From: Lysinibacillus contaminans
GTDB lineage: Bacteria; Bacillota; Bacilli; Bacillales_A; Planococcaceae
Direction: 5' to 3'
DNA length: 64,000 nt
NCBI RefSeq assembly: GCF_001278945.1
Contig: NZ_LGRV01000003.1
Span: 1 to 64,000 of the forward strand
A program made the translations under genes and the position numbers. Below are positions 17,363-24,984 of the stretch, in pieces. The notes under the pieces are model-generated. The model did no database searches. It was not told the DNA's origin and saw only the letters and a program-made list of their open reading frames with translations. The stretch's first letter is position 1; each line of letters opens with the position of its first letter.

Positions 17363-18574
17363 ATGAAAAAATATTTATGTATGACCATGATTATTTTAAC
17401 TTTCTTACAAATGAGTCATCTGCATGTTCTGGCCGATAATTATCATGAAAATATGGAAACAGCAAATACAACAAATGAACTAACACATCAAATTCAACAA
17501 GCTGTAATGCAATTAAAAACAGACTTTGATATTCGTTATACTGGAAAAAGTGCTTTGATGAAAGATGAGCTAACAGCAATGATTAAAGAGGCTGTTACAG
17601 ATCAATATATGTATGCGAATATAGCGAGTTTTAAATGGCAATATAGCGGTTATGTAGATAATATTATAATAAAATTTCAATTTACTTATCATCACTCAAA
17701 AGTTGAAGAAGCATTTGTAGATTATACATTGAATAACATTATTGCGCCTATGCGTGGACTTAGTAACTTTGAGAAAGTTAAAGCTGCACATGACTTTATC
17801 GTCTTGTCTACAGAGTATTCAAGTCAAACAGTCAACAGTCAGTATTCACCGTACACATTGTTAACTGAAAACAAGGCGGTGTGCCAAGCGTATGCATTAG
17901 TGCTTTATCGTATGCTAGAAAAGTTGGGATTTGACGTACGTTATGTTGCTGGAGATGCAAAGGAGCAGCTTCATGCTTGGGTACTAGTAAATTTAGAAGG
18001 TGCGTGGTATCACATTGATGTCACATGGGATGATCCAGTACCAGATAAACCAAACGAAGTACGTTATAACTATTTCCTTCTGTCAGATGAGCAATTGGCA
18101 GAAGATCATGAATGGGATCGTACTCAATATCCAGTAGCAAACCGTGAATACGCTTCCACGGCAATTAGTAAGAATAGCGTATTTTCACTAAATGACCTTT
18201 ATATTGACAGTAATCAAAACATATCTGTTAAAAATGTAGGACTGCCACGTTTAATGGGGTTTTCTGACTATGGCATTCAATTTCTTGCAGTAGTAAAAAA
18301 CACGATTTATGAGGGTGGCTATTCAAAGGTCGACAAGTTTTCAAAAATATATGAAGCGAACCTGAACGCGAAATTTCTTATGGCTATTTTGTCGATGCAT
18401 TTATCTTTTGATAGCAAAGGAGTAGATCATCTAATTTACAATCAACAGTATAAGAGGTTGCATATTGCACAACAGAGAATATCTCATAAAAAGCTAGTCG
18501 TCATAGAAAAGGGTGTCTCGAATTTTTATATTCGAGGCACCCTTCTTCAGTTATTAATGGGTTTGAGCGTTTAA
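17363..18574 (+). CDS. Secreted transglutaminase-like protein
   Basis: A signal peptide (MKKYLCMTMIILTFLQMSHL, then VLA-D) suggests export. A transglutaminase/protease-like core follows, with the catalytic triad visible as ENKAVCQAYA (C174), QLHAWVLV (H204) and HIDVTWDDP (D219). Such proteins in Bacillaceae are thought to act on the cell surface; the substrate is unknown. The C-terminal part beyond 260 has no recognised domain. The last codons run through the znuA terminator hairpin (18509-18544) and overlap the 3' end of the convergent znuA by 21 nt, so the present C-terminus may result from loss of an earlier stop. Confidence 0.85.
   Translation: MKKYLCMTMIILTFLQMSHLHVLADNYHENMETANTTNELTHQIQQAVMQLKTDFDIRYTGKSALMKDELTAMIKEAVTDQYMYANIASFKWQYSGYVDNIIIKFQFTYHHSKVEEAFVDYTLNNIIAPMRGLSNFEKVKAAHDFIVLSTEYSSQTVNSQYSPYTLLTENKAVCQAYALVLYRMLEKLGFDVRYVAGDAKEQLHAWVLVNLEGAWYHIDVTWDDPVPDKPNEVRYNYFLLSDEQLAEDHEWDRTQYPVANREYASTAISKNSVFSLNDLYIDSNQNISVKNVGLPRLMGFSDYGIQFLAVVKNTIYEGGYSKVDKFSKIYEANLNAKFLMAILSMHLSFDSKGVDHLIYNQQYKRLHIAQQRISHKKLVVIEKGVSNFYIRGTLLQLLMGLSV
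18507..18546 (-). terminator. Terminator of znuA, inside the convergent gene
   Basis: AAGGGTGTCTCGAAT pairs with ATTCGAGGCACCCTT and, on the minus strand, is followed by TTTTC. It lies inside the transglutaminase reading frame. Confidence 0.8.
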
Positions 18575-19564
18575 TGCTTTTTCTAAAGTTTGAATATTTT
18601 TCTCCATAAGAGTGAAATAAGTTTCTTTGTTTTTCACATCGTCGGTTGTTAGGATGCTTAAATTGTGCAAGACAAGTGATTCAGCACCAACTTCTTTTTG
18701 AATAACTTCCGCTAGTTTGGATGAAACGTTTTGTTCGAATAAAATGTAGTGAATGCTTAAGTCCTTCGCTTTGTCGACTATCGCCGTTAATTCCTTTTGT
18801 GAAGGTTCCGTTTGTGAGTTTAAGCCTGCAATTGGTACCTGTGTTAAACCATATTCACCCGCAATATAACCAAATGCTGCGTGTGATACGAAGAATGTTT
18901 TATCAGTTGCTGTATTAGCCATTGTTTTAAATTGACTGTCTAACTCTTGTAACTCATTTACTAAGGCTTCGTAATTTGCAGTAAAAGTAGCTTCTTGTTC
19001 AGGCATTTTTTCAACTAATGCATTTTTAATAGAAAGTGCTAAGTCTTGGCTAATGATAGGCGATAGCCAAACGTGTGGGTCGACATCACTGTGATCGTGG
19101 TCTTCATGACTAAGACCTTCTGCTTCATCGTCGTGGTCATGAACAGCTTCTGTTGATTCGTCATGTGAATGACCTGTGCTAATAGCTAATTTTTCATCAG
19201 ATATTTGGTCCGCTGTTGCAATCATTGTTACGTCTTCTTTAGCTAACGTTTTTTTTGCATTTTCAACGAAGCCTTCAAGACCTAGCCCAACATAGAAAAA
19301 TAAATCAGCATCTGCTAACTTCATCATATCTTTTTGTGTAGGTTCAAATGTATGCTCATTTGCACCAGGTGGATAAATAGAAGATACATCTACAAAGTCG
19401 CCACCAATACGTTCAGTGAAATAGCTTAAAGGGTAAACTGTCGTGTAAATGGAAAGTTTGTCTATAGAATCAGACGTCTTATCTGAAGTAGATGACTTTT
19501 CACCACATGCTGCTGTGAATAGCGCGAGTGTGGCTACAGTGAATAGTAAAAATATTTTTTTCAT
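18554..19564 (-). CDS. znuA: Zinc ABC transporter substrate-binding lipoprotein
   Basis: Cluster A-I metal-binding lipoprotein that delivers Zn(II) to an ABC importer. The signal peptide ends in a lipobox, LFTAAC (C20). A His/Asp-rich loop (HSHDES, HDHDDE, HEDHDHSDVDPH) and conserved metal-ligand contexts (GANEHTFEPTQKD, DPHVWLSP, FVSHAAFGYIAGEYGL) identify ZnuA/AdcA. Upstream in-frame codons reach 19714, but ATG 19564 with AAAGGAG and a proper signal peptide is the true start. A Zur box lies 20 nt upstream. The permease and ATPase genes (znuB, znuC) are not adjacent. Confidence 0.93.
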   Translation of the reverse strand: MKKIFLLFTVATLALFTAACGEKSSTSDKTSDSIDKLSIYTTVYPLSYFTERIGGDFVDVSSIYPPGANEHTFEPTQKDMMKLADADLFFYVGLGLEGFVENAKKTLAKEDVTMIATADQISDEKLAISTGHSHDESTEAVHDHDDEAEGLSHEDHDHSDVDPHVWLSPIISQDLALSIKNALVEKMPEQEATFTANYEALVNELQELDSQFKTMANTATDKTFFVSHAAFGYIAGEYGLTQVPIAGLNSQTEPSQKELTAIVDKAKDLSIHYILFEQNVSSKLAEVIQKEVGAESLVLHNLSILTTDDVKNKETYFTLMEKNIQTLEKALNAQTH

Positions 19565-19583
19565 AATTAAATAAAACTCCTTT

Positions 19584-19604
19584 AAACAGTAATCATTACG
19601 ATTT
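19584..19604 (-). promoter_or_regulatory. Zur box upstream of znuA
   Basis: On the minus strand, AAATCGTAAT-G-ATTACTGTTT is a 21-bp inverted repeat. It differs at two positions from the B. subtilis Zur consensus half-site pair AAATCGTAAT/ATTACGATTT. It sits between the promoter region and the znuA ribosome site, which implies zinc repression. Confidence 0.85.
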
Positions 19605-19650
19605 ATTTTAACGTTTTTTATAATAACGTACTTTAGAGAAAAGTACAAGA

Positions 19651-19694
19651 AAAAATGACCTTCGAAATTAATTCTTTTTCGAAGGCCATTTTTC
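19651..19694 (-). terminator. Terminator of yidD
   Basis: On the minus strand, AAATGGCCTTCGAAA pairs with TTTCGAAGGTCATTT and a T run follows. The hairpin starts inside the last yidD codons. Confidence 0.8.
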
Positions 19695-19901
19695 TGGAAC
19701 TGGGTCAAAGCCACCAGGATGTAGTGGCTGGCATTTTAAAATACGAATTGTCGTCATGAGAAGTCCTTTAATTGCACCGTGCTTTTGAAATGCTTCTAAT
19801 CCGTAAGAGGAGCATGTAGGATGGAAGCGGCAAGAAGGTGGCGTCATAGGTGAGATGAATTTTCTGTAAAACTGAATGAGCCATATAAAGGGATATTTCA
19901 T
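19668..19901 (-). CDS. yidD: Membrane protein insertion efficiency factor
   Basis: A 77-residue protein with the full YidD signature: [35 protein letters not shown], and [14 protein letters not shown]. YidD assists YidC/Oxa1-dependent membrane insertion and is attached to the inner leaflet. Its ATG overlaps the stop of the 53-residue gene upstream (ATGA), indicating translational coupling. B. subtilis YtjA is the homologue. Confidence 0.95.
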   Translation of the reverse strand: MKYPFIWLIQFYRKFISPMTPPSCRFHPTCSSYGLEAFQKHGAIKGLLMTTIRILKCQPLHPGGFDPVPEKWPSKKN

Positions 19902-20059
19902 GTTTGACCATCCTTGTGCTGTATCGTTGATTGCTCAGGTTTAGCATCGATTGTATGTTTAAAAACATCGCCTTTTTTCTTTAAAAGTACGATGACAGAG
20001 ACACCAAACATTAGCATCATCATGGCAATCATAATAATTATTGGTAATGGGACGCCCAT
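19898..20059 (-). CDS. Small single-span membrane protein, YtzI-like (53 aa)
   Basis: Starts at the ATG following GGAGTGAAAATAA. The product begins [20 protein letters not shown] and has one membrane span (about 5-26), then a basic KKK and a short cytoplasmic tail with [13 protein letters not shown]. The FKHT(I/V)D-KP motif is shared with the second small gene at 20154-20300. Its TGA overlaps the yidD ATG by four bases. The resemblance to YtzI is recalled and tentative; the function is unknown. Confidence 0.75.
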   Translation of the reverse strand: MGVPLPIIIMIAMMMLMFGVSVIVLLKKKGDVFKHTIDAKPEQSTIQHKDGQT

Positions 20060-20153
20060 TTATTTTCACTCCAAATCCGTTTCAGTATTTTTATTATAAT
20101 AGTTATTTTGCTAAAAACGTATTAATTGAACCAGGGATAAATTATGTATCAAT

Positions 20154-20300
20154 CTACTTATTGTCGTGTTGACCATTTTGAACAGGTTTTTCATCGACTG
20201 TATGTTTAAAGGCATAAGCACGATTGACACTTGTAATTGTTGCAACCGTTATTAAAACAACAATGATAATCGCTACGATTAGTAGTGCGGTCAAACTCAT
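20154..20300 (-). CDS. Small single-span membrane protein, YtzI-like paralogue (48 aa)
   Basis: The product begins MSLTALLIVAIIIVVLITVA, one membrane span, then NRAYAFKHTVDEKPVQNGQH. CGGAGTGAAGTAA precedes the ATG. The FKHTVDEKP motif matches FKHTIDAKP in the 19898-20059 protein, while the rest differs, so the two are probably old duplicates. The gap to the next small gene is 94 nt. No function is assigned. Confidence 0.72.
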   Translation of the reverse strand: MSLTALLIVAIIIVVLITVATITSVNRAYAFKHTVDEKPVQNGQHDNK

Positions 20301-20432
20301 TTACTTCACTCCGTTTCGGATTCATCATTACTATTATAGAATATACACGCATGGTAATTGTGAAGGAAGTTTGACATTCCAACGAATAAAAAAATTCCTT
20401 TTCCATCATACTATAGAAAAAGGAGTGTTTTG

Positions 20433-20750
20433 ATGGATCGCCAACGCGTATATTTTTCACTTGCCAACCAAACGTATTATACAAATCCCCATGCAGGACC
20501 TTGGAATTTTGAACTAAATATTGACCGACAAGCACTAGATGTTTTTGAAAAAATCTTTCAGCAAATGCAGTTACTCGAAATATCGAATATGTGGAGAGCA
20601 CAGCTTCCTTATGTACCCTATCATTTAGATAAAGAAAATGATGCTATTGATTTGAGGTTAAAAAAAATATATGCCTTAGTGCATGAGTATGGTGATGATG
20701 ACACAAAAGCATTTGTGGAGCAGTTGCCGTATTTCGATAAACGTGTCTAG
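20433..20750 (+). CDS. Conserved hypothetical protein, YtmB-like (DUF2584, tentative)
   Basis: A 105-residue soluble protein: RQRVYFSLANQTYYTNPHAG, PWNFELNI, MWRAQLPYVPYHLDKEND and a C-terminal VEQLPYFDKRV. AAAAAGGAG lies 8 nt before ATG 20433; a TTG directly upstream is also open but less likely. The assignment to YtmB rests on memory of the B. subtilis ytmA-ytmB neighbourhood, and ytmA does lie nearby at 23753. Function unknown. A weak CTAGC/GCTAG hairpin and T run at its stop may be its terminator. Confidence 0.7.
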   Translation: MDRQRVYFSLANQTYYTNPHAGPWNFELNIDRQALDVFEKIFQQMQLLEISNMWRAQLPYVPYHLDKENDAIDLRLKKIYALVHEYGDDDTKAFVEQLPYFDKRV

Positions 20751-20827
20751 CTTGCGGCTAGGCATTTTTTGATTTGGTGGAGGAAGTTTCATTTCGATGT
20801 CTACTGAAAAAAGACAGTTTAGTATTT

Positions 20828-20851
20828 TGAAAAAAGGATCAATTTTTTATG
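20828..20851 (-). terminator. Terminator of the LctP-type permease gene
   Basis: On the minus strand, AGGATCC...GGATCCT-like arms (AGGATC on one side) enclose an AT-rich loop, with T6 following. The stem is short. Confidence 0.5.
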
Positions 20852-20883
20852 GATCCTATTCTACTGAAGCATAATAAAACTAA

Positions 20884-22359
20884 CTATAATAGTGAATATA
20901 TTATGTCTACCTCTATGATAATAATTGCAAGGGTACCCATGCCAACGAAGGCTAATTTATTTTGAATTTCATTTTCCAAAGGGCTAATTTCACATACAGA
21001 ACAACTAAGTGCAACCCTTGATGGATTCACCATTGTCATCAGAGATGAACTGACATTTTGAACGCAAGCTACGAGAATTGGAGAGATTCCAATTTGTACG
21101 GCCGTCTCTGTTTGCAGTCTAATAAACATTGTATTGGACGCGGTGTTACTTCCAGTTAAAAAACCGCCAGTAGCTCCTATTAAAGGTGCAATAAATAAGA
21201 AAAATTGGCCAAAAGAATGTGCCGCTGTTGATGATAAAATTTCTATCATCTTTGCCTCTGACATAATCTCCGAAACGACAATATATAAAAAAGTAGTTAA
21301 GACGACGGGATAACATTTATTGATTGTTAACTTAAGACTATCTATGATGGCACTTCTGTTTAAACGGAAGAAGAAGAGTGTGAAAATGCAAACAAGCATG
21401 AGAAAAAAACCTGGTGAATATAGTAGTGCTAACTGAAAATTATATTTTTCTATCGTAATGTTGAATATGCCAGAGAGAAATTCTTTAATAGGAAGAATAA
21501 TTCTTGAAGTAAATAACAGGATGATTAATAGTAAATAAGGAGAAATATTTTTTAGAAAAGCAGATGGATTTTCTTGTGTAGATTTACTTCTTTTATTCTT
21601 TAGCTTGATCATTAGAAAAATAACGACGATTACAGTTAGAGATCCAAATATACCTGCAAGTTCGACACTAGCAAAACGATTACAGATCCATACAGAAAAG
21701 CCTAATAAAAACCCAATAAAAAGCACTTGTAAAAAGCGCTCTTTTAAAGCTTCTTTCCCGGCGCCTATGTATGTAACCAAAATTGCAAAATAGATGTATA
21801 TAGGTATGCACATTAAGGCACTGCCCATGCCTAACTCATGTAAGGGAATACCGCCTAATGTAGCTCCAATGATTGTACCCAAAGATAAAGTTCCCCAAGG
21901 TATAATACATAAACTAATTAAAGCAATTACGGATGATTGAACTGGACTAAATCCTAATGCAATTAAGATAGGGGCAATGACAATTACGGCTAAACCAAAG
22001 CCACTAACAGCTTCTATTAAAGGAGATAATCCTAAAGCTAATATCAAAACCTGATATATTTTATCGTTGGTCGAGTTCGTGATAGAAGAAGCAATTCCAT
22101 TTATAGCCCCCGCTTTGTCCATCAAGTGAAATAAAAAAATACCAAAAAATAAGATGTACACAATAATGGATGTCGTCAGAAAACCTTTCGTGATAGGTTC
22201 AGGTAATATTTTCATATTCGTATTAAAGACAGGTGAAATAGCGATGACTGTTGTAATAATACAAGCGGTCATCCCTGTAAAAATTGAAGATTTTTTTAAG
22301 ATGAAAATCATAAACAAAATACTAAGTAGAGGTAGCAAAGCAAGAATTACTTTTAACAT
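20884..22359 (-). CDS. LctP-family (L-lactate/glycolate-type) permease
   Basis: A 491-residue polytopic membrane protein of about 12-14 spans. The segment LSPLIEAVSGFGLAVIVIAPILIALGFSP (read in parts) is the core of LctP permeases, as are IPWGTLSLGTIIGATLGGIP and TGGFLTGSNTASNTMFIRLQ. The frame opens ten codons earlier, but ATG 22359 follows AGGAGTGTATGAA and begins MLKVILALLPLLSILFMIF. Substrate specificity cannot be read; lactate is the family default. An XRE-cupin regulator is divergently encoded. Codon choice is more AT-rich than neighbouring genes, which may indicate later acquisition. Confidence 0.8.
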   Translation of the reverse strand: MLKVILALLPLLSILFMIFILKKSSIFTGMTACIITTVIAISPVFNTNMKILPEPITKGFLTTSIIVYILFFGIFLFHLMDKAGAINGIASSITNSTNDKIYQVLILALGLSPLIEAVSGFGLAVIVIAPILIALGFSPVQSSVIALISLCIIPWGTLSLGTIIGATLGGIPLHELGMGSALMCIPIYIYFAILVTYIGAGKEALKERFLQVLFIGFLLGFSVWICNRFASVELAGIFGSLTVIVVIFLMIKLKNKRSKSTQENPSAFLKNISPYLLLIILLFTSRIILPIKEFLSGIFNITIEKYNFQLALLYSPGFFLMLVCIFTLFFFRLNRSAIIDSLKLTINKCYPVVLTTFLYIVVSEIMSEAKMIEILSSTAAHSFGQFFLFIAPLIGATGGFLTGSNTASNTMFIRLQTETAVQIGISPILVACVQNVSSSLMTMVNPSRVALSCSVCEISPLENEIQNKLAFVGMGTLAIIIIEVDIIYSLL

Positions 22360-22393
22360 TTCATACACTCCTAATTTATATGACTTCAATTCA

Positions 22394-22579
22394 TTATAGT
22401 ATATAAAATTACACTATAGTATAAAAATATTGAATATTATATTTATTTAATCTGTGAAAGCAACTAAAATATTGGAATTACAGATTCGCAATAACGCTAT
22501 AAGGTTTTATTAATGTTGAAAGTTATAGCTGTTGTGCCATATCATAGAAGAAATACGTCTCTGAAAATACACTATAATG
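22394..22579. promoter_or_regulatory. Divergent control region of the permease and XRE-cupin genes
   Basis: TACACTATAGT (22410-22420) and TACACTATAAT (22568-22578) are near-identical direct repeats. The first is nested in an AT-rich inverted pattern (CATTATAGTATATAA...ACTATAGTATAA) that also contains a minus-strand TATAAT. The second is close to the regulator start. They are plausible operator copies for the regulator at 22607. Confidence 0.4.
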
Positions 22580-22606
22580 AAAATGGAATTGAAGGAGCTT
22601 AATATA

Positions 22607-23167
22607 ATGGGTTTTGGAAAACAAGTATATTTTATTAGGAAGAAAAGCAATATGACCTTACAGGATCTCTCTTCTTTAAGTAAAGTGAGTGCTTCCATGC
22701 TGTCTCAAATTGAAAGAGAAGAAAAGAATCCAACTATTCAGGTAGCTTGTCAAATTGCGGAGGCTTTAAATACGACTCTTTCAGCTTTATTAGATCAGCA
22801 GGAAAAAAGAGATGTTGTCGTGATGCGAAAAAACAATCGTCCCGTTTATGTAGATGAAAAATCCGGTTTTCAACGACACTTATTGTCACCGTCTTTTCCA
22901 TCAAGAGGCATTGAATTTGTTTTAAATACTATTCCACCTCATGAAGAATCGGGGGTATTTCCAGCACACAAATCGGGTGTTCAAGAATATATTTTTGTTG
23001 AGAGTGGAAAATTACGCGTGGAATTAGGGGAAGGAGTTTTCAACGATGAATTAGAAGAGGGGGATTCATTCTTTTTCGAAGCAGATACAGAACATAGATT
23101 TATTAATATTGGAAAAGAAGAGTGTCGTTATTTCCTTGTGATTGATTCCACACAGGTGAAGAAATAG
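22607..23167 (+). CDS. XRE-family regulator with C-terminal cupin domain
   Basis: Residues 5-60 form a lambda-repressor-like HTH (VYFIRKKSNMTLQDLSSLSK, VSASMLSQIEREEKNPTIQV). Residues 105-180 form a cupin barrel (HKSGVQEYIFVESGKLRVEL, EEGDSFFFEADTEHRFINIG). Such proteins bind a small ligand in the cupin and control neighbouring transport or catabolic genes, as PuuR-type regulators do. ATG 22607 follows GAAGGAGC; the earlier in-frame ATG lacks a site. Its divergent position makes the permease the likely target. Confidence 0.88.
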   Translation: MGFGKQVYFIRKKSNMTLQDLSSLSKVSASMLSQIEREEKNPTIQVACQIAEALNTTLSALLDQQEKRDVVVMRKNNRPVYVDEKSGFQRHLLSPSFPSRGIEFVLNTIPPHEESGVFPAHKSGVQEYIFVESGKLRVELGEGVFNDELEEGDSFFFEADTEHRFINIGKEECRYFLVIDSTQVKK

Positions 23168-23301
23168 GTATCATGGTGATAAATTCACGACATAAAAGCA
23201 ATATATGTTATGCTTTTTCAGGTTAAGTACAGTACTTTTTTCAGTGAAAGTTGAATGCATGGAACACGTTCGTTACACTATGAATATAGGAGTTGACGTA
23301 A

Positions 23302-23769
23302 ATGTTTTCATTTCAAGATTTAAATGGCTTTCAAGTAGATTTAAGTTTCACAAGAGGGGAAATTACCTTGGAGTCAAAGCATGTACTCGTGTTTTTAAAG
23401 CATGAGAACAAGTGGCTTTGTACAATTCATAAACGTAGAGGCGTTGAATTTCCGGGGGGTAAGTTAGAGCCTGGTGAAACTTTAGAGGAAGCGGCTGTAC
23501 GTGAAGTGTTTGAGGAGACTGGGGTGCGGGTGAAGAACTTAAAGTGGTTCGCGGAATACGCTGTACATGATGACACTTTATTTTGTAAAACGGTGTTTAC
23601 TGCACAGTTTGCTGGTCAAGAAGAGATATCCTTTGATTTGGAAACGTCAGGCATGATGTGGCTGACAGAAGATGAACTAGTGAATCATCCGAATTTGAGC
23701 TTTTATATGAAGGATGAAGGAATGAAAAAAATGCTAGAGGAAGTGAAGCGTTATGACCATCAATGGTGA
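23302..23769 (+). CDS. ytkD: NUDIX hydrolase, YtkD-like nucleotide pyrophosphatase
   Basis: A 155-residue protein with a complete Nudix box, GGKLEPGETLEEAAVREV then FEETGV (52-74). The surrounding context (KWLCTIHKRRGVEFPGGK, SFYMKDEGMKKMLEEVK) matches YtkD, an RNA pyrophosphohydrolase and antimutator (8-oxo-dGTPase) in Bacillus. AGGAGTTGACGTAA precedes the ATG. Its last 17 nt overlap ytmA, so the two form an operon. Confidence 0.87.
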   Translation: MFSFQDLNGFQVDLSFTRGEITLESKHVLVFLKHENKWLCTIHKRRGVEFPGGKLEPGETLEEAAVREVFEETGVRVKNLKWFAEYAVHDDTLFCKTVFTAQFAGQEEISFDLETSGMMWLTEDELVNHPNLSFYMKDEGMKKMLEEVKRYDHQW

Positions 23770-24529
23770 AATTCTTGAAAAACGTGCATACCCTTCACCG
23801 AATCCGACCATTCGTTTAACAGAAATCACATATTGGTCACAAGGTTTACGGGTGAAAGGGCTATTAGCGGAGCCAAAAGCAAAAGGAACCTATGATGGAT
23901 TTCTCTATTTACGTGGTGGCATACAAAATGTTGGTATGGTAAGGGCACCTCGTATCACGCAGTTTGCAGCACAGGGATTTATCGTTTTTGCGCCTTATTA
24001 CCGTGGCAATCGTGGCGGCGAAGGGCGTGATGAGTTTGCAGGAGAGGATCGCTTCGATGCGATATATGGTGTTGATGTGTTAAAGCAATTTTGCAATGAC
24101 TGCGTTCATGTTTTTGGTTTCTCACGTGGTGGTATGATGGCATTGTGGACAGCGATTTTACGAAATGATATTACTTCTATTGTTACATGGGCAGGTGTCT
24201 CAGATGCAACAGCTACATATTGGGAACGAATGGATATGCGTCGTATGATGAAACGTGTTATTGGTGGCACGCCAAACCGTGTGCCTGAAGCATATGATGC
24301 TCGAACACCGTTGTTTGAAGTGGGAAAAATGACAGCACCTGCACTGATAATTCATGGACTGCGAGATGAAAATGTTGATATTGAACATGCAAGGCAGCTT
24401 GAATTTTATTTAGAAGAGGAAAAGAAAACCGTTGAAACATGGTATTATGAAAAGTTAACACATTTTTTTCCACCAGAAGTGAATCGACAAGTTGTTCGAA
24501 AGCTGTGTAAATGGATGAAAGCACAATAA
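23753..24529 (+). CDS. ytmA: Alpha/beta hydrolase, YtmA-like (S9-type)
   Basis: A 258-residue prolyl-oligopeptidase-like hydrolase without a propeller domain. The nucleophile elbow is VFGFSRGGMMA (S124), the acid is in HGLRDENVD (D205) and the base is in KLTHFF (H237). The oxyanion region is LYLRGG and PYYRGNRGGEG. The substrate is unknown. GAGGAAGTGAAGCGTT lies before the ATG inside ytkD. Confidence 0.87.
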   Translation: MTINGEILEKRAYPSPNPTIRLTEITYWSQGLRVKGLLAEPKAKGTYDGFLYLRGGIQNVGMVRAPRITQFAAQGFIVFAPYYRGNRGGEGRDEFAGEDRFDAIYGVDVLKQFCNDCVHVFGFSRGGMMALWTAILRNDITSIVTWAGVSDATATYWERMDMRRMMKRVIGGTPNRVPEAYDARTPLFEVGKMTAPALIIHGLRDENVDIEHARQLEFYLEEEKKTVETWYYEKLTHFFPPEVNRQVVRKLCKWMKAQ

Positions 24530-24536
24530 ATGTAAT

Positions 24537-24570
24537 GACAGTCATTCTAATATTAGAATGACTGTTTTTA
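24537..24570 (+). terminator. Terminator after ytkD-ytmA
   Basis: ACAGTCATTCTAA pairs perfectly with TTAGAATGACTGT across a 2-nt loop and is followed by T5. Confidence 0.88.
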
Positions 24571-24577
24571 TATGAAT

Positions 24578-24817
24578 CGGCATTTGTATCAATAAATCAG
24601 CGCTCAAAAGAAAATTTCGGCGCTAGTATCAATAAATCAGCGCTCAAAAGAATATTTCAGCGCTAGTATCAATAAATCAGCGTTCAAAAGAATATTTCAG
24701 CGCTAGTATCAATAAATCAGCGTTCAAGGAATATTTCAGTGCTAATATCATTAAAATCAACGTTCAGTGGAAAATATCAGCACTTTAACCTTGTATTCAG
24801 CATTCAATTAGGTTTTT
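24578..24817 (+). repeat. Twelve tandem 20-bp units with a CAGCGCT core
   Basis: Units begin at 24578, 24598, 24618, 24638, 24658, 24678, 24698, 24718, 24737, 24758, 24778 and 24798. Each starts with CAGCGCT or a one- or two-base variant. Two unit types alternate: core + CAAAAGAATATTT and core + AGTATCAATAAAT, giving a 40-bp higher-order period. Divergence rises toward the right end. No reading frame is kept because the period is not a multiple of three. No gene is present in 24530-24984. Confidence 0.9.
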
Positions 24818-24835
24818 AATAAAATTAGAATTTTC

Positions 24836-24888
24836 GTTGATTGAAGTGGACGCCCCCTGGAAAGATCCCAAACGGAACAGAAATCAAC
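24836..24888 (+). repeat. Dispersed hairpin repeat, internally deleted copy (53 bp)
   Basis: Begins GTTGATTGAAGTGGA and continues directly into CGCCCCCTGGAAAG, ending GGAACAGAAATCAAC. Compared with the 131-bp copy at 17118 about 80 bp of the inner stem is missing at one clean junction. Confidence 0.78.
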
Positions 24889-24984
24889 CCTAAGTCAAGT
24901 TATATAGATAGACCCTAATTTTATATATTTGGATTATATTGTATAATTTAATTGTAATCTATTAACTGTCGGGGGTGTTGTGAG

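Noticed and set aside
23205..23405. 66-codon plus-strand frame before ytkD
   Set aside because: Overlaps the ytkD start in another frame and lacks a ribosome site.
24578..24817. CRISPR-like array
   Set aside because: The conserved core is 7 nt, the period is 20 bp, and the 'spacers' are themselves repeated in two alternating types. No cas gene is near.
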